From NCBI GenBank assembly GCA_946413695.1, contig CAMKLV010000006.1:17675-81674 (forward strand): a DNA stretch of 64,000 nucleotides, given 5' to 3'. Positions 56,575-64,000 of this stretch are shown piece by piece (the first letter of the stretch is position 1; each line of letters opens with the position of its first letter). Source of the DNA: Firm-04 sp946413695. Its GTDB lineage: Bacteria; Bacillota; Clostridia; Oscillospirales; Ruminococcaceae. The translations under genes were made by a program, and so were the position numbers. Under the pieces are notes generated by a model, which was given only the letters and a program-made list of their open reading frames with translations, made no database searches and had not been told where the DNA came from.

Positions 56575-57264
56575 ATGAACATTCTGCGTACTCCGGTTTT
56601 CCGGCGCATCTGCCGGACAGAAGTTCTGATGTGCCTTGTCATGCTGCTGCTGCCGCTCGGCTTGCTTCTTCGGCACTGGTTTCATACGGCAGAGCCCTCG
56701 CGTTCCTTCCTGATGCCGGGCGCTGCGGTGATCACAACGCTGCGCCTGCTGCTGATGCTCTCGCTTGCCAATTCGCTGGCAGAGGCTGCCGCTGCGGACA
56801 GCGCCTTCCACCGCGCCAAAAACTGGTGCCTGATGCAGAGCGTCACCGAAGCAGGCGCGCTGCTGCTGAATGTCACACTTGTCGTGCTGCATACACAGCG
56901 TGAAAACGGCGCAGCTCTGCGCTTTTGGCTGATGGCAGGCTGCTATCTCTGCTATGTGTTTGTGCTGCAGCTTTTTGATTATCTCTCGAACCGCAATCTG
57001 ATGCTCGGGCTGCGGGCTGTCTGGCGGCTCTGCGGCGGCGATGCCTCGCTGGAACGGCAGCTCCGCCTGACGCATATCCTGCTGATCCTGAGCTGCGTGC
57101 TGTTTGTTCCGCTCTATATGGCATATTCGATGCAGGATATCACGCTGCGTCCGCTGATGCGGGCGATCGCGGACTGTGCAATGGTACTGATCGTGATTGT
57201 ACAGCTGCGCATGGCACTGCATGCGCGAAAGACGGCAGTCCTGCTCGCCGCACTTTCAGAATAG
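56575..57264 (+). CDS. Membrane protein leading a two-component operon
   Basis: A 229-residue membrane protein with about six helices (near residues 17-33, 48-68, 90-106, 117-135, 160-178 and 192-212) and no motif that I recognise. GGAGGGAAAGG ribosome site. It is first in an operon with a LytS-type histidine kinase (11-base gap) and response regulator, so it may be the sensor's membrane partner or its target. It resembles the N-terminal membrane part of the kinase in size and layout. Confidence 0.75.
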   Translation: MNILRTPVFRRICRTEVLMCLVMLLLPLGLLLRHWFHTAEPSRSFLMPGAAVITTLRLLLMLSLANSLAEAAAADSAFHRAKNWCLMQSVTEAGALLLNVTLVVLHTQRENGAALRFWLMAGCYLCYVFVLQLFDYLSNRNLMLGLRAVWRLCGGDASLERQLRLTHILLILSCVLFVPLYMAYSMQDITLRPLMRAIADCAMVLIVIVQLRMALHARKTAVLLAALSE

Positions 57265-57274
57265 GGGGATCGTC

Positions 57275-58384
57275 ATGCAGATATCTGTTACGGTCAGCAC
57301 GGTTCTGATGCTTGCCGGAATTCCGCTGCTGCTGCCGGCGATTCTGCCGCTGCTGCACCGGAAGTATGACCGGCGCGGTTTTCTCATAGCATCCTCGGCG
57401 GTGCTGCATCTGATCGCGACGCTTTATGCGCTTGCGGTCAATTTTACATGGTTCAGCCACGCGGTCGAGCCTTACAGCGATGTTCTGTTTCTGCTCGCAT
57501 TCGGGATCGGGCTGGCTGCCGGCATCGCGCTGCTGCTTGCGGCGTTCTGTGAGCCGGACGGCAAAATCCGCTTTTTCAACCGCCGGACGCCGATTCCGGT
57601 CAAGCTGCTCGCGTGCATTCTGCTGCCGGTGCTGACAGCCGGTGCGGCGCAGCAGTTTTTTTCCAATATCAATTTCGTCGAATACGGCTTTTCGCTCGCT
57701 GTTTTCCTGACGGTGACCTGTCTGCGGCTGGAGGCGGGCGAGCAGCTGCAGACCAGAGAAGCCGATCTGGAACTGCAGCAGGCAAAGCTCCTGACCGAGC
57801 AGATTCAGCCGCATTTCATCTTCAATGTTCTGATGAGCATCCAGAATCTCTGCTATCAGGATGCGGATGCGGCGGCGGACTGCATCGCGCAGTTTGCGGG
57901 ATATCTGCGCGGCAATATGAATGCGCTGACCGCAGAGAAGCTGATCTCCTTTGAGACGGAGCTTGAGCATATCCGCGAATACGAAGCGCTTGAGCATGCC
58001 TGCACCGATCTGCCGTTTGCGCTGGATTACACGCTCGGCGTCACGGATTTTGAGATCCCCGCGCTGACCGTGCAGCCGATTGTTGAGAACGCGATCAAGC
58101 ACGGCGCACTCAGCCGCCGCGACGGCACCGGCAGGGCGGAGCTGAAAACCGAGCGCATCGGGCAGTTTGTCCGCATCACCGTGACGGACAACGGCACCGG
58201 CGCGCCCGCGCTGACCGAGCAGCAGAAATCGCACCGCAGCCTTGGGCTGAAAAATGCCGAAAACCGGCTTGCCGTGCAGTGCGGCGGCTCCATGACGGTG
58301 ACACTCGGGGCAGAGGGCGGCAAGGTTGTGATTCTGATTCCGGATAAGGAGGCTGGTTCTCATGCAGACAATCATCGTGGATGA
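57275..58384 (+). CDS. LytS/YesM-type sensor histidine kinase
   Basis: A 369-residue membrane kinase. Six hydrophobic segments occupy residues 5-150; a coil follows (EQLQTREADLELQQAKLLTEQ), then the His_kinase box QIQPHFIFNVLMSIQNL with His180, and the HATPase part with VQPIVENAIKHG (Asn272) and VTDNGTGAP. The start at 57275 (AGGGGGATCGTC in front) is chosen over the longer frame to 57197. It overlaps the regulator gene by 23 bases. No outer sensing loop of size is present, so the signal is probably in the membrane or relayed by the partner at 56575. Confidence 0.93.
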   Translation: MQISVTVSTVLMLAGIPLLLPAILPLLHRKYDRRGFLIASSAVLHLIATLYALAVNFTWFSHAVEPYSDVLFLLAFGIGLAAGIALLLAAFCEPDGKIRFFNRRTPIPVKLLACILLPVLTAGAAQQFFSNINFVEYGFSLAVFLTVTCLRLEAGEQLQTREADLELQQAKLLTEQIQPHFIFNVLMSIQNLCYQDADAAADCIAQFAGYLRGNMNALTAEKLISFETELEHIREYEALEHACTDLPFALDYTLGVTDFEIPALTVQPIVENAIKHGALSRRDGTGRAELKTERIGQFVRITVTDNGTGAPALTEQQKSHRSLGLKNAENRLAVQCGGSMTVTLGAEGGKVVILIPDKEAGSHADNHRG

Positions 58385-59168
58385 CAAAAGCGCCGTTGTC
58401 AGCATGCTGCAGCGGATTCTGAAGCGTGTCGATCCGGCAGGCACCCACACCGGCTATACCGATGCGGCGGCGGTGCTGCGCGATGCGGCACACATGCGCA
58501 TTGATGCGGCATTCCTCGATATTGAAATGCCCGGCACGGACGGCATCTCGCTTGCAAAGCAGCTGCAGAGTCTTCAGCCGCTCATCAATATCATCTTTAT
58601 CACGGGGCATCTGGAGTATATGCCGAAAGCCTTTGCGCTCTACGCCAGCGACTACATCATGAAGCCGGTGACGGAGACAGCGGTTGTCCGCGCGCTGAAT
58701 CACCTGCGCTACCGTGCAGCGCCCCAGCCTGCGCAGAGCGGTCTGCAGGTGCAGTGCTTCGGCAGCTTTGAAGTGTTTTATGCGGGCAGACCGCTGAAAT
58801 TCACGCGGCAGAAATGCAAGGAGCTCTTTGCCTATCTGATCGACCGGCACGGCGCAGTCTGCAGCAGTGATATGATCATCGGCAATCTCTGGCCGGATGA
58901 GAGCGCAACGGAATCGCGCAAGAGCATGGTGCGGACAATCATCACCGAGCTCTCGCGGACGCTCCGGCAGACGGATGCCGAAGATGTCCTGATCCGGATG
59001 CAGGGGGGCATCAGCGTCGATGTCAACCGGCTCGACTGCGATTACTACCGTTTCCTCAACGGCGATCCGCTCGCGATGCACGCCTATCACGGCGAATACA
59101 TGACGCAGTATACCTTTGCCGAGGAGACGCGCGCCGCCCTCTGGCAGCAGCTCCCCGCCGCGGACTGA
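58362..59168 (+). CDS. Response regulator with winged-helix/BTAD-like output
   Basis: A 268-residue response regulator. Receiver at 1-115: acidic DD at 7-8, phospho-acceptor Asp53 (FLDIEMPG), Lys101 (YIMKPV). Output at 125-268: a winged-helix as in SARP proteins (LQVQCFGSFEVFYAGRPLKFTRQKCKELFAYLI...MIIGNLWPD), then a short helical BTAD-like end. Unusual for a LytS partner, which normally has LytTR; the SARP-like output is a mix seen in some clostridia. Overlaps the kinase gene by 23 bases. Confidence 0.92.
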   Translation: MQTIIVDDKSAVVSMLQRILKRVDPAGTHTGYTDAAAVLRDAAHMRIDAAFLDIEMPGTDGISLAKQLQSLQPLINIIFITGHLEYMPKAFALYASDYIMKPVTETAVVRALNHLRYRAAPQPAQSGLQVQCFGSFEVFYAGRPLKFTRQKCKELFAYLIDRHGAVCSSDMIIGNLWPDESATESRKSMVRTIITELSRTLRQTDAEDVLIRMQGGISVDVNRLDCDYYRFLNGDPLAMHAYHGEYMTQYTFAEETRAALWQQLPAAD

Positions 59169-59235
59169 GTTCCGGTGCGCCTTTGGTGCGCTGACGGAGT
59201 ATAATAGAAAATGGTCATTGTAATAAGCCTGTATT

Positions 59236-59268
59236 TCCTGCTCCTGCAGGGGATGCAGGCGGATTTTT
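59236..59268 (+). terminator. Possible terminator of the two-component operon
   Basis: CCTGC...GCAGG with an inner CC-TGCA-GG, followed by CGGATTTTTTT. The stem is short and broken. Confidence 0.45.
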
Positions 59269-59448
59269 TTGCAAAAAAATATCACGTAAATACGTTGATT
59301 TGAAACTTTTTGAAAAAATATCGGAAATTTTTTTCTGAAATACCCCTTTTTTTCATCCCCTGTTCCGTATCCTGTAGACAGAAAGCAAAACATGCTTTTC
59401 GCTCCTGAGATACGGAGCAAAATCAAATGAAAAAAGGAGTTCAGAACC

Positions 59449-60276
59449 ATGAAAGCAAACAAGCGCATTATGACTGCTATCGCAGCGATCTCCATGCTCT
59501 CCGCAGCAACGGGCGTTACCGCTTTTGCAAGCAACATTGCAAAGAACGATCCGAAGCCGGAAAAGGAAACCGTAATTTCTCAGGAAGCTGAGGAAGCAAC
59601 CGACGAGGCTGCTGAGAAGGCAGCTGAGGAAGCAGCGGAAGAGGCTGCAGCTCCGGCAGTCGAAGAGGCTGAAAAGCCGGCAGTTGAAGAGGCTGAGAAG
59701 CCGGCTGTCGAGGATGCAGAAGCTCCGGCAGCTGAGGAGACTGAGGATGCAGAGGCACCGGCAGTCGAAGAAGCTGAGAAGCCGGAAAAGCCGGAGAAGC
59801 CGGTCGGCAAGCACGAGATCGTTGATATGATCGGCGCTTCCTTCGATTTTGACGCTGAGGACTTCAAGGATGCAGATGCAAAGACCAGCTGGTTCGAGTT
59901 CTGCAAGGGCGGTCTGAAGAAGGATCTTGAGAAGCCTGCAAAGCCGGAGAAGCCGGCAGTTGAGCCGCCGAAGCCTGCTGAGAAGGCTGACGAGGAGATC
60001 GAGAAGCCTGCAAAGCCGGAGAAGCCGGCAGTCGAGCCGCCGAAGCCTGCTGAGAAGGCTGACGAGGAGATCGAGAAGCCCGCAAAGCCGGAGAAGCCGG
60101 CAGTTGAGCCGCCGAAGCCTGCTGATGATGCAGAGAAGCCGCAGCCGCCTGTCGCACCGGTTAAGCCGGAGGTTGAGCCCCCGAAGCCGCATCTCCACGA
60201 GGGCCCGAAGGCTCCTGAGAAGGAGCAGGCTGCTGAGACCGTTGAAGCTGAAGCTGAGACTGTTGAGGCTGAGTAA
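59449..60276 (+). CDS. Secreted Pro/Glu/Lys/Ala-rich repeat protein
   Basis: A 275-residue exported protein. Signal peptide at residues 1-27 (MKANKRIMTAIAAISMLSAA). The rest is low-complexity: an Ala/Glu helix region (about 45-75), EEAEKPAV repeats, a folded-looking island (HEIVDMIGASFDFDAEDFKDADAKTSWFEFCKGGLKK, about 122-160), then three near-identical 24-residue repeats (EKPAKPEKPAVEPPKPAEK-type). No wall anchor or dockerin. AAAAGGAGTTCAGAACC ribosome site. Follows the response regulator by 280 bases. Probably an extended surface or wall-spanning protein, perhaps a target of that system. Confidence 0.8.
   Translation: MKANKRIMTAIAAISMLSAATGVTAFASNIAKNDPKPEKETVISQEAEEATDEAAEKAAEEAAEEAAAPAVEEAEKPAVEEAEKPAVEDAEAPAAEETEDAEAPAVEEAEKPEKPEKPVGKHEIVDMIGASFDFDAEDFKDADAKTSWFEFCKGGLKKDLEKPAKPEKPAVEPPKPAEKADEEIEKPAKPEKPAVEPPKPAEKADEEIEKPAKPEKPAVEPPKPADDAEKPQPPVAPVKPEVEPPKPHLHEGPKAPEKEQAAETVEAEAETVEAE
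59929..60140. repeat. Three 72-bp in-frame tandem repeats
   Basis: Each unit codes EKPAKPEKPAVEPPKPAEKA plus DEEI; the third is cut short and changed (ends PADDAEK). DNA identity between units is nearly complete, with silent changes GTT/GTC. Confidence 0.85.
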
Positions 60277-60370
60277 TTTGTTCACCTGCCGGTGATTCCC
60301 ACGCCGGCTGTGATATCCGTTCTCACCCCCACGATCAATTTCCCTTTATTGGCTGTTGAATGATTTTCGC

Positions 60371-60413
60371 ACTCCCCCCGCCGTGCCGACGCACAACGGG
60401 GGGAGCTTTTTAT
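60371..60413 (+). terminator. Terminator of the repeat protein gene
   Basis: CTCCCCCCGCCGTG pairs with CAACGGGGGGAG, followed by CTTTTTAT. Confidence 0.85.
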
Positions 60414-60512
60414 CCGGATATGAAAAAAGCGCCCTGGTATGTGCGGCATTGATATAGTTGTTTTAAGCCATAGTATTTCTGATGTGCAGTCAGAAGTACT
60501 AAGGCGTTTCTG

Positions 60513-60541
60513 TTGACAATGCAGCGATGCTGTGCTATAAT
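60513..60541 (+). promoter_or_regulatory. Promoter of the alpha/beta hydrolase gene
   Basis: TTGACA (60513-60518), 17-base spacer, TATAAT (60536-60541): consensus. Confidence 0.9.
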
Positions 60542-60576
60542 TGTTACTACAATAAATCGGATTTTAGGTGGTACCT

Positions 60577-61662
60577 GTGAAAATCAAAAAAGCATTCAAA
60601 ATCGTTATTATCATCATTTTCAGTTTGCTTGTTCTGTGGCTGATCGTTTTTATCAGCAGTCGTATCAGAATGAATAAAGACAGGGGATTTCTGGAAAAAA
60701 ACGGCTATTCGCATCTTGTTTCGGCAGGCGATCATGCAGTAAATGTGCTTTCGTACGGAAATGAAAACGGGCAGCACAGGATCGTTTCAATCGCTGGTTT
60801 CGGTGATCCCGACCCGTGCCTTTCATGGAGACGAATGACTGCTGCTCTGGAAGAAGAAAATCAGGTCATATTTGTTGATCGTGCGGGCTACGGGCTCAGC
60901 GATAACACATCACAGGAAAGAACAGTGGAAAACATTGTTGCGGATTACCGGTCAGCGCTCAGAAGTGCAGGTGTTGAGGCGCCGTATATCCTGCTGCCGC
61001 ATTCGATCGGAGGTATCTATGCTTCCTATTGGGTAAGCAAATACCCGGAGGAGATCGAAGCTGTTGTATTTATGGACACATCGGAGATCAGAGAATACGC
61101 CCCCAATCAGATGCGTACAGAACCTGATCCTGCGTATCTGCGTGCGTATCGGCTTGATAAAATGGGTGCAGGCGGGCTTGGAAATCTTCTGGTGAAAACA
61201 ATGCTGCCGGAAAAGCCGTATTATACTGCTGACGAACAGCGTGCGGAGTATGCACTTGCATTGCTGACCTTTCAGAATTCTGCTGTCATCGCGGAAGATA
61301 CCATGATGTCCCGCAATATGAATGATACATGGAATATGCTTATCCCGAATGATGTGCCGAAGCTATTTATATCTGCGGAATTCGGTTACAATACAAAGGA
61401 TGAGCTGATTGCAGACGGCGGACTGGACAGAGAGACTTATCTGAAATTCTTTCATCTGGAGCAGGATACAGATGACGATACGCTGTATGACAGATACTTG
61501 GAATTCTGCAAAAAATTGCGGGATAAAACACTTTCCGTCTATGCTGAAAAGCTCGGAAACTGTGAGATCGTGTGTTTGCCGGGCGATCATTGTATTTATG
61601 CGCAGAAGCCGGATGAATGTGCGAAAGTCATAAATGATTATATTGAAAAACTGTATGAATAA
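60577..61662 (+). CDS. Membrane-anchored alpha/beta hydrolase
   Basis: A 361-residue hydrolase with an N-terminal membrane helix (about residues 6-25). The fold marks are VSIAGFGDPDPCLSWRRM (oxyanion region), FVDRAGYGLSD, the nucleophile elbow LLPHSIGGIYASYW (Ser of H-S-I-G-G), VFMDTSEI, and the late His in LPGDHCIYAQKP. GTG start at 60577 follows AGGTGGTACCT. Substrate unknown (ester or peptide). Less GC-rich than its neighbours. Single gene with its own terminator. Confidence 0.88.
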   Translation: MKIKKAFKIVIIIIFSLLVLWLIVFISSRIRMNKDRGFLEKNGYSHLVSAGDHAVNVLSYGNENGQHRIVSIAGFGDPDPCLSWRRMTAALEEENQVIFVDRAGYGLSDNTSQERTVENIVADYRSALRSAGVEAPYILLPHSIGGIYASYWVSKYPEEIEAVVFMDTSEIREYAPNQMRTEPDPAYLRAYRLDKMGAGGLGNLLVKTMLPEKPYYTADEQRAEYALALLTFQNSAVIAEDTMMSRNMNDTWNMLIPNDVPKLFISAEFGYNTKDELIADGGLDRETYLKFFHLEQDTDDDTLYDRYLEFCKKLRDKTLSVYAEKLGNCEIVCLPGDHCIYAQKPDECAKVINDYIEKLYE

Positions 61663-61690
61663 TTCTGATTTGTCTTAGCCCCTTATAAAA

Positions 61691-61723
61691 TACAATGCCC
61701 CGAAGCGCTTAGAAACGCTTCGG
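61691..61723. terminator. Terminator between the hydrolase and zinc-ribbon genes
   Basis: GCCCCGAAGCG pairs with CGCTTCGGGGC across an 8-base loop; serves the plus-strand hydrolase and possibly the minus-strand operon. Confidence 0.85.
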
Positions 61724-61795
61724 GGCAATTATTCTATATGAGTACCCGTCATAAGGAGCGCTTTTGTTTGTGAAAGATATATGGCTTTCGCCGCC

Positions 61796-62932
61796 TTATT
61801 TCCAGTGCTCGGAGAAACCTTTGAGCATTTTGCCGCTTTGCAGCAGCTCGGCGCGTTTTTTCTCGGAGCCCTCGCGGATGGTGCGGAGCTGTGCTTCGAG
61901 CGCATCCTTTTTCGGCTTGATTGTCACGAGCTGCCAGATGCCCACCGCCCCCGCAAGGATGCCCGCAATCAGCAGCAGAATGGACTTGTGGAACAGTACC
62001 GCAACGGAAATACCGGCGATTGCCGCGATCATGAACAGCTTGTGATTGCCGTTGAGATTTTTGAGCTGCGCATCCATTGTGCGCATGAGATCAGCGCGCG
62101 TGCTGTCCACGAGCGGACCCTCTGCGGCGACCATGCGCCTGCCGTCCGGCGAGACATAGACCTTGCGGACGGTATCGCCGTACTGACAAGTGATCTCATA
62201 TGCACCGGCAAGCACCTTGTCCACGCCCTGATCCTGCGAGATATTGATCGAGCCGAGCGTGAGATTCCGGCATTCACGGTTTCCGAGCTGACGTGCAGCG
62301 CTCTCCTGCAGCTTTTGTGTCAGGAACGGGCGCGCAAACTGCGAGAGGATATCCGTTGCCGGACGGCTGTACCGGACGGTCTCGATGTTTGCGGGAATTT
62401 CCAGTGATTCCGGATCGGTCAGGCAGCCGCTTTCAAAGGGATTGTACATCGAGTTGATGAGGTTGTCATATTCCGGATTGCCGGAGACGATGCCCTCGGC
62501 TTCCGCATGGGTGCTGCCGTTGATCGTTGCCCAGCTTTTGCCCGTGACAACCTCGGTGTTGCCGCTTGCGGAGACCTCGCGCGTGCTTTCGTTCGCAACA
62601 TCGCAGAGATAATCCAAGGTACCGTTGCAGTGGAAGTAGTATGCAGGCAGACACAGCGGCCGGATGCCGGTGATCTCTGCCTTTTCGGCAAAATCGAGCG
62701 GCGCAGAGACATCTGAGAGCAGATAGTTCACCAGCATCGTGTGTACCTGCAGCGGCTGCGCACAGAATGTCACGCCGCTTTTGATCGGCTCATTTGTCAG
62801 CATGCCCTGATAGTGCTGCATGCCCTCGATTGTATACGCTGTATTGCAATATTCACAGGTACCCGTGCTTGCACGCTGCAGCGGGAGTGCTGCGCCGCAG
62901 TTCGGGCAGTGATAATTCTTGACAACAGGCAT
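61796..62932 (-). CDS. Zinc-ribbon protein with C-terminal membrane hairpin
   Basis: A 378-residue protein. N-terminal zinc ribbon (YHCPNCGAALPLQ...GTCEYCNTAY, residues 7-33), a beta-rich middle with IRPLCLPAYYFHCNGTLDYLCD, then two close membrane helices (about 300-340, MIAAIAGISVAVLF and ILLLIAGILAGAVGIW) and a charged coil at the end. The layout recalls TFIIB-type zinc-ribbon membrane proteins of unknown role. Starts 28 bases after the YjbR-type gene and is co-transcribed with it. Confidence 0.7.
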   Translation of the reverse strand: MPVVKNYHCPNCGAALPLQRASTGTCEYCNTAYTIEGMQHYQGMLTNEPIKSGVTFCAQPLQVHTMLVNYLLSDVSAPLDFAEKAEITGIRPLCLPAYYFHCNGTLDYLCDVANESTREVSASGNTEVVTGKSWATINGSTHAEAEGIVSGNPEYDNLINSMYNPFESGCLTDPESLEIPANIETVRYSRPATDILSQFARPFLTQKLQESAARQLGNRECRNLTLGSINISQDQGVDKVLAGAYEITCQYGDTVRKVYVSPDGRRMVAAEGPLVDSTRADLMRTMDAQLKNLNGNHKLFMIAAIAGISVAVLFHKSILLLIAGILAGAVGIWQLVTIKPKKDALEAQLRTIREGSEKKRAELLQSGKMLKGFSEHWK

Positions 62933-62959
62933 CGTGATTGCTCCTTTTATGATCTCATT

Positions 62960-63736
62960 TTATTTTTTGCGCGGCAGCGGCTGTTCCTCGCGCTGCAGGG
63001 CGGCAAGCAGATCATCCGGCACACCGCGCGGTCCGCGGACGGATGCGACGCCGTAATCGCGCAGCCTTGAGAGCGGAAACTGATTCTCCGGATAAATCGC
63101 CAGCAGCCTGAGCCGGATGACCCTCTCCATGTGCAGCCCGCCCTGATCGTAATGATAGGGGATATCGGTTTCGGTCACCTCACAGGCGTAGGTCACAGCG
63201 CCAATCGGTTTCCCCTCATAGATATAGACCGTATCGCCGGGGATGAACGCGCCGCTCTGTTTCCAGAGGCTTTCGTGCGTGCGGGCAAGCGTCTGCGAGA
63301 GATTCTCATATTTCGGATTTGCAGGCACCAGCCATGCTTTTGGCTGTGTCCGCTGTTTTCCGCCGCTTTTGCCGGAGACGAGTGCATAGCTCATCTGCAG
63401 CGCCGCCGTGACGCGTGTCAGCGGGACCGTGCCGTCCAGCAGAATCGAGATCCAGCTGCTTTTATTCATATGGTAGGCGGGAAAGAATCCCTTTTGCAGC
63501 AGCACCGAGCCGAGCATCAGCGGGTCGCACTTGACATTCAGCACATCGCTGACCGTATCCTCCGGCAGACCGAACCGGTCACGCGGCACCGGCATCACCA
63601 GCCCGTACCATTTCCCGTTCGGGTGCCGCAGAACCGCCGCCTCCGGCATCCGCTGCCAGAGATGCTCCGGCTTTGTCTGATAGGTTTCCGCAGCGAATTT
63701 CAGGATTGCATCCTGATCCGCAAACTGTGCTTCCAT
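62960..63736 (-). CDS. YjbR/MmcQ-type protein fused to a PUA/EVE-like domain
   Basis: A 258-residue protein with two parts. Residues about 1-115 are YjbR-like (MPEAAVLRHPNGKWYGLVMPVPRD, then LNVKCDP and GFFPAYHMNKSSWISILLDG), a small DNA-binding fold. Residues about 130-245 look like an EVE/PUA-type domain (KAWLVPANPKYENL, then WKQSGAFIPGDTVYIYEGKPIGAVTYACEV), a fold that binds modified bases or RNA. The start at 63736 (AAAGGAGACGCACAT) is chosen over the frame start at 63817; a promoter lies at 63789-63817. Function unknown; nucleic-acid binding inferred. Confidence 0.8.
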   Translation of the reverse strand: MEAQFADQDAILKFAAETYQTKPEHLWQRMPEAAVLRHPNGKWYGLVMPVPRDRFGLPEDTVSDVLNVKCDPLMLGSVLLQKGFFPAYHMNKSSWISILLDGTVPLTRVTAALQMSYALVSGKSGGKQRTQPKAWLVPANPKYENLSQTLARTHESLWKQSGAFIPGDTVYIYEGKPIGAVTYACEVTETDIPYHYDQGGLHMERVIRLRLLAIYPENQFPLSRLRDYGVASVRGPRGVPDDLLAALQREEQPLPRKK

Positions 63737-63788
63737 ATGTGCGTCTCCTTTCCGTATCTGTTCCCATTTAATGAGTATGTTTGTATTC

Positions 63789-63817
63789 ATTATAACATAT
63801 TTCTTCCGGAATTTCAA
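63789..63817 (-). promoter_or_regulatory. Promoter of the YjbR/PUA-like operon
   Basis: Minus-strand TTGAAA (63812-63817), 17-base spacer, TATAAT (63789-63794). Confidence 0.8.
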
Positions 63818-63833
63818 TGACAGAGAACGATGA

Positions 63834-63895
63834 GAAAATTAGAAATGAGAAATTAGAAATGAGAAATTGCGGTGTCGCCTGCGGCGACGGATTTT
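63834..63895 (+). repeat. AAATTAGAAATGAG direct repeat, second copy
   Basis: GAAAATTAGAAATGAGAAAT repeated head to tail, then a short GC palindrome (GTCGCCTGCGGCGAC). The arrangement matches 13396-13450. The rest of the window (to 64000) shows no gene. Confidence 0.7.
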
Positions 63896-64000
63896 TAATA
63901 AGGAGAAAGCTGAAAGCCGGAGGAAGGACGGAGGGGCGTTAGGAGATCAATGCTAACAACTTAAGGCGCACACGGCGAAGCCGAAATAAAAGTTTTGGTC

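Noticed and set aside
59353..60285. Leu/Arg-rich minus-strand frame opposite the secreted repeat protein
   Set aside because: Its LLRLCRLLDLLVSLLSRLRR pattern is the mirror of Glu-Lys-Pro-Ala codons and has no start signals.

Overview
The window looks like chromosomal DNA of a plant-polysaccharide-degrading gut Firmicute close to Ruminococcus. The reasons are a Spo0A gene at the left edge, a secreted PL11 rhamnogalacturonan lyase ending in a threonine-rich linker and a type I dockerin (a cellulosomal part), GC-rich codon use, textbook sigma-A promoters with 17-bp spacing, and operons of ABC transporter, PASTA and NlpC/P60 proteins typical of that group. The genus is inferred from gene content, not from a database search.

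Layout. 0-7 kb: spo0A (cut by the window edge), a small membrane protein, a flavodoxin and a YunG-like protein, then three secreted proteins on the minus strand (beta-helix carbohydrate-binding protein, Ig-like protein, bulb-lectin/NlpC-P60 protein). 7-21 kb: two small genes of unknown role, an amidotransferase-less GMP synthase, a sigma factor/PASTA pair, a YbiT-type ABC-F ATPase, a MoxR-DUF58-transglutaminase operon and the full guaA. 21-28 kb: an SdpR/SdpI-like pair, a CIRCE-controlled Hsp20, and a five-gene TetR/ABC/GNAT/amidohydrolase operon with a tandem operator. 28-35 kb: enolase with a long structured leader, then a GNAT-DHHW-PPIase-ABC operon. 35.4 kb: tRNA-Ala(CGC).

35.5-47.0 kb is an AT-rich horizontally acquired island next to the tRNA. 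It carries phage debris (a zinc-ribbon gene fused by deletion to the tail of a phage DNA polymerase), a Hanks-type kinase, a controller-like Xre protein, an MvaI/BcnI-family endonuclease, a 671-residue protein joining two DNA methyltransferase modules, a truncated serine recombinase plus a decayed second copy, a strongly promoted 35-residue peptide, and an 818-residue P-loop ATPase whose C-terminus carries a HEPN-type Rx4H motif. I read it as a defence island built on a decayed mobile element; the ATPase-HEPN/peptide pair is the best candidate for an undescribed system.

47-64 kb returns to host-like DNA: a YdcF-like lipoprotein, an HTH/membrane-protein pair, a GNAT plus a large zinc-ribbon membrane protein, an AraC regulator divergent from the PL11 lyase, a LytS-type kinase and response regulator with a membrane partner, a secreted Pro-Glu-Lys repeat protein, an alpha/beta hydrolase, and a zinc-ribbon membrane protein/YjbR-PUA-like pair. 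A dispersed intergenic repeat family with conserved hairpins but changed stem sequences occurs five times between 4.3 and 13.8 kb.
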